A stretch of 64,000 bases of DNA. Origin: Candidatus Nitrosocosmicus arcticus. Its GTDB lineage: Archaea; Thermoproteota; Nitrososphaeria; Nitrososphaerales; Nitrososphaeraceae. This document shows, piece by piece, positions 8,758 to 16,915 of this stretch. Location of the stretch: assembly GCF_007826885.1 (NCBI RefSeq), contig NZ_ML675580.1:153292-217291 (forward strand), given 5' to 3'. Each line of letters begins with the position of its first letter. Position 1 is the first letter of the stretch. The notes below the pieces were generated by a model. The model was not told the DNA's origin. It ran no database searches and saw only the letters and a list, made by a program, of their open reading frames with translations. Position numbers and translations under genes: made by a program.

Positions 8758-9985
8758 GATAACTAGTGCTAAAAGCAAAGAAATGTACGAGGTAGGAAAA
8801 TCAGAGTATTTATGGGCAAAGAAGAGCATGCCCGTTCTAAATCGTTTAGTTCACAGGTTTGTTTCTAAAAGGTACTTAGAAAATCTTAAACTTGGTATTT
8901 GTCTTCACATAACTAAAGAAACATCGGTATTACTGATGGCACTTAAAGAGGCTGGCGCCAAAGTTACCTTATGTCCTGCCAATCCACTCTCAATTCAGGA
9001 ACCTGTCAAGTTTTTCTTGATTAACAATGACATTAGAATTTTTGCTAAAAAGAAAGACACCCTCCGTGATTTTTACAGGAATATGGAAAGTGTACTAGAT
9101 ACCAAACCTCACATGATTACCGATGATGGGGGGGAGCTTCATAAAAGAGCACTCCGTAGAAAATTCAAAATAATTGGCGGAACGGAGGAAACTACATCTG
9201 GAGTTAACAGACTCGAGGTATGGGGTAAAGAAGGTTTATTGTTGTACCCGATCATCGCCGTTAATCGTTCAAGGACAAAATACTTGTTTGATAATAAATA
9301 CGGAACAGGTCAAAGTACAATAGAGGGAATATTAAAAACTACTGGAATATTATTATCTAGTAAAAGGATTGTAGTTTGCGGGTATGGCTGGGTTGGAAAA
9401 GGAGTAGCAAGATGCGCTATGGGGATGGGAGCCAAAGTGACAATTACAGAAGTTAATACCCTTAGAGCATTAGAGGCGTATTTCGATGGTTTTGAAGTAA
9501 AGCCATTAGATGAAATATTATCAAATGCGGATCTTTTCATAACATGTACCGGTCAAGTAAATGTCATAGGCCAAGATCAAATTGAAAAAATTAAAGAAGG
9601 CGCAATACTATGTAATGCGGGCCATTTTGACGTAGAAATTGATGTAAATTATTTGAATTCTGTAGATCCTAATCATTTCTCTCCGAGAATGAATGTCACA
9701 TGCTACAGAGTTGGAGAAAGCAAAAAAAAAATTTACCTGCTAGCAAGAGGGAGGGTCATAAACTTGGTCGGTGCAGAAGGGAACTCACCAGAGGTGATGA
9801 GTATTTCTTTCGCAAATCAATTTTTGTCAATTATTTACCTTTCACAATTTCATGAAAAGTTAGAAAACAAGATCTATAAAACACCAAAAAAAATTGAAAG
9901 AAAGATAATGCTGACTGCTTTAGATTCCTTTGGTGTAAAGATAGACAGTCTAACTCCAGAACAAAATAATTACTGTAAGACTTGA
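8756..9985 (+). CDS. ahcY: Adenosylhomocysteinase-family protein
   Basis: SAH hydrolase-type NAD-dependent enzyme, which would split S-adenosylhomocysteine to adenosine and homocysteine and so relieve methyltransferases. The NAD-binding Rossmann motif is clear (VVCGYGWVGKGVARCA, about residues 202-217). Family segments DDGGEL, GGTEETTSGV and TKYLFDNKYGTGQS contain the expected Asp, Glu, Lys and Asp residues. Two family segments look divergent: the usual LHMT/LHLE is LHIT, and the usual NPLSTQDD reads NPLSIQEP. The protein ends CKT without the common C-terminal Lys-Tyr tail. The TATA position and the alignment with other archaeal enzymes (MYEV...) make 8783 the likelier start. Confidence 0.85.
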   Translation: MITSAKSKEMYEVGKSEYLWAKKSMPVLNRLVHRFVSKRYLENLKLGICLHITKETSVLLMALKEAGAKVTLCPANPLSIQEPVKFFLINNDIRIFAKKKDTLRDFYRNMESVLDTKPHMITDDGGELHKRALRRKFKIIGGTEETTSGVNRLEVWGKEGLLLYPIIAVNRSRTKYLFDNKYGTGQSTIEGILKTTGILLSSKRIVVCGYGWVGKGVARCAMGMGAKVTITEVNTLRALEAYFDGFEVKPLDEILSNADLFITCTGQVNVIGQDQIEKIKEGAILCNAGHFDVEIDVNYLNSVDPNHFSPRMNVTCYRVGESKKKIYLLARGRVINLVGAEGNSPEVMSISFANQFLSIIYLSQFHEKLENKIYKTPKKIERKIMLTALDSFGVKIDSLTPEQNNYCKT

Positions 9986-10013
9986 TCTTATCAACTGGCT
10001 TGTACATGGTTTT

Positions 10014-10235
10014 TTAAATATTAACTTTGACTTGATCTAACCTTAACCGATGTTTAGAAAACGAATTATGTGGTCTACTTCTCAAGATAGTATTACAACA
10101 AGGACATTTAAATCCCTGCCATTCAAGAAATAATTCACATTCTTTGCATAATTTGTAACCTTGGCTATAGTAACTAAAAGAGTCGTTTGTCTTGTATGAT
10201 TTATACTTTTTGCAGATTGATCTACAATACATCAC
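10014..10235 (-). CDS. Small Cys-rich zinc-binding protein, conserved type
   Basis: A 73-residue basic protein with the pattern CRSIC ... CKEC ... CPCC followed by an Arg/Lys-rich tail (RSRPHNSFSKHRLRLDQ). The spacing KLCKECELFLEWQGFKCPCCNTILRSRP looks like a treble-clef or ribbon. I recall similar proteins in other Thaumarchaeota without an assigned function. It is convergent with ahcY. The basic tail would suit nucleic-acid binding, which is inference. Confidence 0.7.
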   Translation of the reverse strand: MMYCRSICKKYKSYKTNDSFSYYSQGYKLCKECELFLEWQGFKCPCCNTILRSRPHNSFSKHRLRLDQVKVNI

Positions 10236-10485
10236 TTAAAAAATAATTAATCATTTTGGCCATTCTGCTATACAGGAAATCTAAATTATTTTTCTTATAC
10301 CCCAAGTACGTTAATTACTTAAGAACTTAGATTTCTATTTTCATGGTCGAACGCCATAATTATTCAATCAAGACTGTCCTGACCGGTTATTACTGAGGAC
10401 ATAAATTTTCGTGAATTCATGCTCACAGAACAATTTGAAACTGCCAATGAGTCATAAATGAGTTGGTTTACAGGATAATATTATA

Positions 10486-10980
10486 CTAGCTTATCCTCTC
10501 TTTCTTTAGTACTAAACTGTTACCACACTTATCACAAAAGCTTGATTTGAGATCAAAAAAAGTTTTACATATACTGCAATACTTTATTGTTTTTTTTGTC
10601 ACAAAATTTTTTTTTCCAGGCGTCAATATATTTAATGAAAAATATTTTGCAGCATTGACCAGAGCGTAATCGGCAGATAAAATGGGTAGATTTAGCTGTA
10701 TACTCAGTGCAATTATAGAACAATCTGCTTTTGACAATTCCACCTGACCTCGTTCTCTACACTTTTGTCGGACCATAGAAAGGATTTTGATCTCTGGTTC
10801 ATGAATTATTACCTTTCCTGCGGTTATTAATAAATTCAAACCATCAAGCCGTCTCTTAATATGATTTATTTCTTCCTGAATATCAGGTGTTATATAATAA
10901 ATATAATCAAAGGTGGTCTGAAAGGGTATTCCACTGTAGAAGATATTGGAATCTGTTACAAATTTTTTTCTAGAATCCAA
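10486..10980 (-). CDS. nob1: Nob1-like PIN-domain endoribonuclease with zinc ribbon
   Basis: Likely matures the 3' end of 16S rRNA, the role of archaeal Nob1. A PIN domain occupies residues 1-125, with acidic residues at D10 (VTDSNIF), in KADCSIIALS and in SADYALV that would bind the catalytic metals. A C-terminal ribbon follows (YCSICKTFF ... SFCDKCGN), the arrangement that separates Nob1 from VapC toxins. It starts at TTG 10980 and overlaps the end of nadK by 11 bases, so translational coupling is likely. The length of 164 is normal. Confidence 0.85.
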   Translation of the reverse strand: MDSRKKFVTDSNIFYSGIPFQTTFDYIYYITPDIQEEINHIKRRLDGLNLLITAGKVIIHEPEIKILSMVRQKCRERGQVELSKADCSIIALSIQLNLPILSADYALVNAAKYFSLNILTPGKKNFVTKKTIKYCSICKTFFDLKSSFCDKCGNSLVLKKERIS

Positions 10981-11770
10981 GTTTATTCATCTGTCTAGTA
11001 TCATTTTTATTGAACCTGAGAAACACTGCATCATAACGATATTTTGTAATTTTCATTGGCTGATTCTCTTGGATTTCCTTTACAAGCTGTCCATCCATAA
11101 TTAATTTGAGATTATGATTTGCACTAATAGTAATTCCTATTAAAGGTAACACAAAGGAGGGCAGCCTGTTCACGGATCCTATAGAAGTAATCAACATACA
11201 ATCCAAATGTTCTTGAAGTATAGGTCCGCCATTGGAAAGGGAATGTCCAGTTGATCCCGTAGGAGTTGAAACTATCATTCCATCCATCTTTTGACTATAA
11301 CCGTCGTCATTGACAGAAAGATAAAATAAAGGTGTTTTAGTAAGATCTGAACGCATTATGACGTAATCGTTCAAAACAGGGACTGTAATCTCATCGCCAA
11401 TTTGTGCGACTATTCTAATCCTTCTGTCGAGAAAGTATTGACCTTTTAGGAGAGGGTCTACAATTGAATCAACGGAATCTTTTGAAACTTCTGATAAAAT
11501 TCCACGAGTACCACCTGCATTTATGCATAGTACTGGAATACTTGGGGGTAACGTTCTAAATGTTTTAATCGTAGTTCCGTCGCCACCTATTGCAATAGCC
11601 AAATCAACATCACTATTCAACTCGGGCTGATGCAAATCATAGTCCTTTTTGAAGTCTATGACATTAATCCCTTGTTCACCCAACTTTTCTCTTAACAATT
11701 GAGAAACTTTTCTAGATTCTTCATTATTTCTTTTGGTGAACAGGGCAATACATCGGATTCGATTACTCAA
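10970..11770 (-). CDS. nadK: NAD kinase
   Basis: Phosphorylates NAD to NADP. The diagnostic GGDGTTIKTF segment (IAIGGDGTT, near residue 61-69) is present, along with the second family motif STPTGSTGHSLSNGGPI. The 266-residue length fits archaeal and bacterial enzymes. The start is TTG at 11770 (MSNRIRCIALF). It forms a two-gene unit with the downstream nob1-like gene, a pairing of cofactor synthesis and rRNA processing that probably reflects transcription economy rather than function. Confidence 0.93.
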   Translation of the reverse strand: MSNRIRCIALFTKRNNEESRKVSQLLREKLGEQGINVIDFKKDYDLHQPELNSDVDLAIAIGGDGTTIKTFRTLPPSIPVLCINAGGTRGILSEVSKDSVDSIVDPLLKGQYFLDRRIRIVAQIGDEITVPVLNDYVIMRSDLTKTPLFYLSVNDDGYSQKMDGMIVSTPTGSTGHSLSNGGPILQEHLDCMLITSIGSVNRLPSFVLPLIGITISANHNLKLIMDGQLVKEIQENQPMKITKYRYDAVFLRFNKNDTRQMNKLGF

Positions 11771-12138
11771 ACACTTAATGATATAATGTGGGGGTATATT
11801 TTTTTACTTATTATATTTATATCGGTAGACTGGTTTGAAAATTTTTGATGGAATTTTTACTGAAAATCTAAACAAATTGTTAAAATACTGATTCTTAAAG
11901 CATATTATGAATTTGATCAAAAAAAATATAATTTCAGGTTTGAAGTAGCTGATCATCATTTAGATTAGTTCATCATTTCATTACAATTTGAGGAATAACA
12001 GAAGGAAAGATAATTTTAGAAGCATATCGTACACTAAATTGATAAGCAAGCTTTTGGAGAAAAGTCAGTGATTCACTTATTTTAATTGGTGAGATGAATG
12101 TTTACCAAAATTTGGCCGATAGAAGGCAATAAATTACA
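11771..12138. other. Intergenic region upstream of tRNA-Ile
   Basis: AT-rich spacer of about 370 bases between the nadK start and the tRNA promoter. No open frame with coding character was seen. Confidence 0.45.
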
Positions 12139-12147
12139 TTTATATTA
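12139..12147 (+). promoter_or_regulatory. TATA-box-like promoter of tRNA-Ile
   Basis: The tttatatta stretch lies 33-41 bases upstream of the first tRNA base, allowing a short 5' leader for RNase P to remove. Confidence 0.45.
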
Positions 12148-12179
12148 CAAAAATAAAGCCTTTAGAAAATAGAAAAACA

Positions 12180-12253
12180 GGGCCGATAGCTCAGCTTGGT
12201 GGAGCGTTCGACTGATAATCGAAAGGCCGAGGGTTCAAATCCCTTTCGGCCCA
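12180..12253 (+). tRNA. tRNA-Ile (GAU)
   Basis: Full cloverleaf of 74 nt by eye. Acceptor stem GGGCCGA pairs with TCGGCCC (12246-12252) plus discriminator A. The anticodon stem TTCGA/TCGAA encloses loop CTGATAA, giving anticodon GAT at 12214-12216. The T arm contains ggttcaaat. No intron is seen and CCA is not encoded. Its 3' end is followed by the remains of a tyrosine recombinase, which suggests past use as an integration site. Confidence 0.95.
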
Positions 12254-12640
12254 CTACGAAGATGTCTCTTTATTTGGGCCCAGTAGTAATAATATTTTGT
12301 GACCTTAGAGGCTACAAACATTTTGGGATTGCATATTAGTCCTTTTGGTTTATTACTTACGCTTTAAAATCACTCGAATCACAGAGGCATTAACCGAGAT
12401 TTAATGTATTTTTAGATTTTCTCGAGTTAGGATAGGAGTATATACAAAGACATTCTATAGCGTTTCTTAAATTAGCAAAAATAAACCTATGTGGGCCAAG
12501 GTAATGCTTATGAAATTTTGTAATCATCAAAAAAGTGTGGTATAAATGGCGAAATTTCCGAATCGACAATACCTAATTACTTTAAGGCTACCAAACTTTT
12601 TTGTGACATTAATAATATAACGCTCTTTTGGAAAAAGGTT
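12254..12640. other. Region between tRNA-Ile and recombinase remnant
   Basis: About 390 bases with no intact gene. A short frame beginning at an ATG near 12546 (MAKFPNRQYL) stops after about two dozen codons. It could be a relic of the recombinase N-terminus, but I cannot show that. Confidence 0.4.
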
Positions 12641-13307
12641 TCAAGATGTTCCTACTGGAAGGAAATCTGCTAATAATAGGGCACCAACAAGCGAGGAAAT
12701 ATTGAAACTAACAGATTATCTAGACAGAAGAATTAAGGCAATTGTATATATGATGGTTGCTTCAGGCATAAGAATAGGCGCTTGGGATTATCTCAAATGG
12801 AAACATGTAACTCCTTAGATGGAAAATGGGAAAATAACCGTAGCCAGATTTGTCGTATATGTAGATGCTTTAGAAGAATATTACACTTTCATTACACCGG
12901 TAGCATATAATGAATTAGAAGATGGAAGAATTTTAGTTCCTCCCATGGGGAAAGAATTTCATGAGAAAGTTGGTTAATGAGAGATTTTGGGCAGACAACA
13001 AATCCAATCTATGGAGCCAACTACGGACTATTTACTGTTCCGCAAAGACTATACAGCTAGGGAATAATTAAAATACGATCTAGGCCATTGTGGGCACAAG
13101 GATTAAGAACAGATCAGCAAAAGTTCAAAAGAGGTAAGAAATTATTTGAATGTAGTAGAATTACATTCTTTAGATGTAAATAGGAATATGTCATCTAAAG
13201 AAATACATCATTTGAAGGAAAAAAATAAATACAGTGAATACATCATAGATGGAAAATTACAAGAAAAGGATGAAATTCTACAGGCTTTCTTCAATAATAT
13301 GAGATAA
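12641..13307 (+). pseudogene. Decayed tyrosine recombinase (integrase)
   Basis: Translation gives recognisable integrase pieces broken by stops and frame changes. The first piece reads FQDVPTGRKSANNRAPTSEE and continues ILKLTDYLDRRIKAIVYMMV and SGIRIGAWDYLKWKHV, then stops. SGIRIGAWDYL matches the start of the catalytic domain, where the first active-site Arg (G-x-R-x-x-E/G) sits. A second piece covers YVDALEEYYTFITPVAYNEL. A third ends in a helical tail (SSKEIHHLKEKNKYSEYI). The C-terminal His-x-x-Arg and Tyr region is not readable, and no intact start was found. It lies about 390 bases downstream of tRNA-Ile, the usual place for an archaeal integrase. The element it mobilised is not evident. 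Confidence 0.8.
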
Positions 13308-13363
13308 GTTCTAACTCAAAGGAATGTGTCATAAAATTTTGAAAATATATTTAATTTAATTAG

Positions 13364-14251
13364 TTATTCTGTTTTATTACCGCATTTATTGCAATAGACT
13401 GAATCTTTAGGATAAATGAATCCGCACTTGCTACATCCTACATCCTGATTGTAAATATTCTTGTGCAAATCTCGAATTTCTTCTATCATGTTATTCACTT
13501 CCGCATGATGAATGGATTCAAGAATATCTATCCTGTCTTTTAGAGAATCCTTTAAATCATGAGCAATTCGTCTTTTACCTAGTCCTTTCTCCATTATTGT
13601 GGTCCCAAAACTTGCTATAAAACCCAATATAGTGGTTAGCCCCACAACTATCAAGATTGTAGCGATTATTCTTCCTTCAATGGAAGTTGGGGCCATATCA
13701 CCAAAACCGGATATGGTGATAGTGGTTATTGAAAACCACAGAGCATCTCCAAAATTATTTATGTTGCTATCACTATTATCTTGCTCAACTACAAACATAC
13801 CTACTGCACCAAAAATTACCGAAACAACTAAAAGTATTACGAGATAAACAAACCCGCTTGCTTTGAGATACTTTGCAATCTTAAACAGACTGAAAAGTCT
13901 AAGTAGTCTTAAAAGTCTGAATACATTGACTATCTTAAACGCTCTAAACAATGCCATAATGGCAGCATCATTTTCAAGAATTCCAAAGAACAGCAGAGGT
14001 ATCAAGGCAGGTATTTCATATAAATGACGTATAATAAATTTACCATGATCTTTTGATCTCTTATACCGATCCAAAAAGTCACACAGAAGAATAATGGTTA
14101 CTCCCAGATCAACGATATAGACAATAATTAATTGTGTATTAGAAACTGGGACAACATAAAGCAGTATGGATAGCATCACGGAAGCCGCTGTAATTGCCAC
14201 TATAAATAATTCTCTTCGTACGTAAGGACTTGTCTCAACAGGCTTCCGCAT
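13364..14251 (-). CDS. Voltage-gated-like potassium channel with C-terminal zinc ribbon
   Basis: Probable cation channel of the plasma membrane. There are six membrane segments. The fourth is S4-like with regularly spaced arginines (FRAFKIVNVFRLLRLLRLF, residues 102-120). The pore loop is at 171-188. The filter reads TISGFGD (T179-D185) where K+ channels have TVGYGD, so the Thr and Val positions are Ile and Ser and the Tyr is Phe. A cytoplasmic helix follows, then a zinc ribbon with C273, C276, C287 and C290. The fused ribbon is unusual for this family. Ion selectivity cannot be assumed. The start ATG at 14251 is supported by the first membrane helix. Confidence 0.85.
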   Translation of the reverse strand: MRKPVETSPYVRRELFIVAITAASVMLSILLYVVPVSNTQLIIVYIVDLGVTIILLCDFLDRYKRSKDHGKFIIRHLYEIPALIPLLFFGILENDAAIMALFRAFKIVNVFRLLRLLRLFSLFKIAKYLKASGFVYLVILLVVSVIFGAVGMFVVEQDNSDSNINNFGDALWFSITTITISGFGDMAPTSIEGRIIATILIVVGLTTILGFIASFGTTIMEKGLGKRRIAHDLKDSLKDRIDILESIHHAEVNNMIEEIRDLHKNIYNQDVGCSKCGFIYPKDSVYCNKCGNKTE

Positions 14252-15138
14252 TTGTAATTCATTTACTTAAATATTTTATAAATCTTGATTATTCTTGTAG
14301 AGAATTTGTTGAAATAATTTATAACAATGAAAATTTGTTCAAATAATATTATAATTATATTAATTAAGCCCAAAGTGAACTGCTCCTAAAAATCGAATCG
14401 CAAATAACAAGAAGTTTTTATCAGGAGGGTTGTTATTAATAATATCTTCGCTTAAAATTTTGTATTTATTGCTTATGACACCCGGATTAAGTCTAATTGC
14501 CATTTTGTTAAAGCACGATGTAAATATCAGAATCTTGTTTAATAATAAGGATATAGATATTGCAAACAAGTTTATTTCTATAAACAGTATAGGTTTAGGT
14601 AACAAAATTGAAATATGGATTTTCTAATCAAATGAACTTTCAGCATACTTTTCTACTGAACTGTCTACTATTCATGTCCAAGAAATATTATTCAAGAAAC
14701 ATTGGAATGAACATTTGAGTTGCGAAACAGTAAGTAGATCGTAGTCAACACTTAATAAAGCGAATGATGAAGATTATCTAGACTTATCGAAATTAATTGG
14801 ACTTAGATATGAGGTATTAAGTTTATAATAATACCCACATTTGTATTACATACCTCTTGGCCATTGAGTATACGATTTAAATACAATTGAATCTAGATAG
14901 AGTCATTAAGGGAATTGTACGAAAGACCATTTAGCTCGTCAAGATTGTTCTCAATGGAATAATCCCAGATTCATGGATGGCTCACTTGGGAATTATGTTT
15001 CTCATTTCAGTCCTAGATTGAGATTGGAATTAATCTATACAAAATACCTTGTTTTCAAATCGATGTCCATAGAAAGTTCAAAAACGTAAATGATATAATT
15101 TGATAAAGACAAAAAGTAAAAAAAATTATGATATCTGA
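14252..15138. other. Long intergenic region, possibly degraded sequence
   Basis: Nearly 900 bases with only short overlapping frames on both strands (about 14360-14627). None has a recognisable product. No tRNA or repeat was seen. Given the decayed genes on both sides, this may be eroded coding DNA. Confidence 0.4.
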
Positions 15139-15387
15139 TTAGCAGCTACCTTTTGACCAACCAACTTTATATCCCTTGGCTACCTCCCCGGTTCCTGGGT
15201 TGTAACTCTTGCAATTGTCATGATCGGCCCACCCAGCCTTGCATCCCTCTATCCATGCATTGGACTTTCCTTTCTCGTCTGCACAATAATGTGAAGCAGC
15301 ATTTACAGGTTGATTCATTATCAAAGGAGACAATGCCATTGATGCAACCGCTATTGTAATTGCTAATAAACTTATTTTAGCATCCAT
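15139..15387 (-). CDS. Small secreted Cys-containing protein
   Basis: An 82-residue protein with a signal peptide (MDAKISLLAITIAVASMALS ... PVNAA) and a short mature part with four cysteines (HYCADEKGK, EGCKAGW, DNCKSYN, KGSC) and repeated Gly-Trp (AGWADHDNC, VGWSKGSC). I chose the ATG at 15387. A longer frame reaches 15468, but a TATA-like box sits 27 bases before 15387 and the signal peptide starts there. It resembles in style the secreted protein at 57725-58039. The two may belong to one loose family of disulfide-bonded surface proteins. Function is unknown. Confidence 0.65.
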   Translation of the reverse strand: MDAKISLLAITIAVASMALSPLIMNQPVNAASHYCADEKGKSNAWIEGCKAGWADHDNCKSYNPGTGEVAKGYKVGWSKGSC

Positions 15388-15410
15388 CAGTTTTCTACTA
15401 TGCACTTGTT

Positions 15411-15418
15411 TATTTAAA
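15411..15418 (-). promoter_or_regulatory. TATA-box-like promoter of the small secreted protein
   Basis: TTTAAATA on the minus strand is centred 27 bases upstream of the ATG at 15387 and decides that start over the longer frame. Confidence 0.5.
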
Positions 15419-15841
15419 CATATATCTAGTATTCCGGAATAAGAACATTTATAGACTTTTATTTCCAAACGACCTCAATTACAAACAAAATTATTATTTA
15501 GTTGTTACTTGATTAATAATTAGTTGCATTACTTAGACACAGTAAGATAATATGCACCTAATCTTTCTTGTCAGGAAAGAATATGTAGTTGTTCCATTGT
15601 CTTGAATAAGAATCAATCCGATGGAAGATCTGAATTTGAAAATTATTAAATCTAAGCGTAACACAATGGAGGGCATTTCTTTACATCTTCTATTAAACTA
15701 TTATTATTGTTCATTCTTGACCAATACTTTTTGACGATGCATATTACCGAATGACTAACAACTAAAATATCTCAATTTTAGATTCTCAAAACTTGATTCA
15801 AATTTGAAGGTGAATGTATAGTATGTTATTAAAATTAGTGG
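15419..15841. other. Intergenic region between divergent genes
   Basis: About 420 bases of AT-rich DNA between the divergently oriented secreted-protein gene and CHRD gene. No gene was recognised. Confidence 0.4.
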
Positions 15842-16340
15842 ATGACGATCAAAACTAACCCAATGGCACTTTACCATATCTTTAGCGGTAGGTAGTATAT
15901 TTGCTATAGCATCAATTTCGAATACATCATCAGTATTTGCAAACCATGGTTTTACTGCAAATCTCACCGGTTAACAGGAAGTTCCACCAGTCGATACACA
16001 AGCAACAGGCGAAGCAATATTTATTCCTGTTTTGCCCAGAAATGAAGCAATTGAGTTTTATGCGAATGCTACATGGATTCAAGGAGTAGCACAGGGTCAC
16101 ATTCATAATGGAATTCAGGGCGAAAACGGTCCAGCTATAGTAACATTATTCAATTTCACATCTCAACACGAGGTTTCTGAAAAAGGTACCATAGCTGGAA
16201 GTAGATTGGAAGGCCCAATGCAAGGAAAAGCAATAGTTGATTTGATAACAGCAATGAAAGACGGTAGCACATATGTTAACTTCCATAATCAACAAAATCC
16301 AACCGGTGAAATCAGAGGGCAACTAAACAGTGCTAATTAG
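15842..16340 (+). pseudogene. CHRD-domain secreted protein, broken by a frame change and a stop
   Basis: CHRD is a beta-sandwich domain first described in chordin, common in secreted prokaryotic proteins. The C-terminal 102 residues are intact and typical (GHIHNGIQGENGPAIVTLF ... NPTGEIRGQL). The upstream codons give a signal peptide (FTISLAVGSIFAIASISNT ... VFA) and the domain start (FTANLTG), then an in-frame TAA at 15972-15974, then QEVPPVDTQATGEA, where intact members read straight through. The signal peptide frame also lacks a start codon: the ATG at 15842 (MTIKTN) needs a frame change near 15865 to join it. Two independent lesions suggest a pseudogene. Assembly error is the alternative. 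Confidence 0.7.
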
Positions 16341-16814
16341 AAGTCAAATCAAAGTAGCTCAATAGATAATAAATTTATTGTTATTTTTAATCCCTCTCGT
16401 AGCTTTGATTTTCGAAGTTGCAATTATGGAGCCAATTCAATTCCGTCCTTTCTTTACTTTCAAGAGATACTTTCATAATTTTTTATCAAGATTTCGACTT
16501 GTAGGTAGGGTTCAGATATTGTTTGTTGTGGGTCCAAATCTAGAATGAGCACTGTCACTATTTAATCGTAGACCATAATATTTTGAAGGTTAACCTTGAA
16601 TCAATCCTCTTCTCAGAATAAGAATTTATTGAAATTTTTCGTCTTTGGAGAAAAAATCTTATAGAGTAGTCTAGAAAAATTGGATATCGGTATGAGTACT
16701 CACAGCAGTTATAGCAGCTATAACTGATCAAAATGCGCATAATGATAGGATGTCTCGATACAAAATAAGACCACCTAAATGAAAAATAGGCAAATCATGA
16801 TGCATTCGTCCAAA
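16341..16814. other. Intergenic region downstream of the CHRD gene
   Basis: AT-rich, with no coding frame recognised. The right end carries one copy of a 36-bp repeat, listed separately. Confidence 0.4.
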
Positions 16815-16850
16815 AATATTAAAAACAGTTATGACCAAATAAAAAGAAAT
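16815..16850 (+). repeat. 36-bp exact direct repeat, copy A (intergenic)
   Basis: Identical over 36 bases to 17228-17263. This copy lies 66 bases upstream of the 569-residue gene. The other copy is inside that gene's coding sequence, at codons for residues 105-116. The bases on both sides differ, so the match ends sharply. Confidence 0.9.
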
Positions 16851-16915
16851 AAAAAATTTATGGTCAATTAACAGTACAACTCTTAAATAATTTATTACAA
16901 ACTTGTTTTAGTACG

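Noticed and set aside
10370..10480. gtcct...aggac hairpin in the spacer before nob1
   Set aside because: Only a 5-bp stem. No box motifs or T run clear enough to call an RNA or terminator.
14360..14627. Overlapping open frames on both strands (about 81 and 65 codons)
   Set aside because: They overlap almost fully, have low-complexity hydrophobic translations (Ile/Leu/Asn), no good start context and no recognised domain.
15755..15967. Minus-strand frame opposite the CHRD signal-peptide region
   Set aside because: It mirrors the signal peptide codons of the CHRD gene and has no domain of its own.
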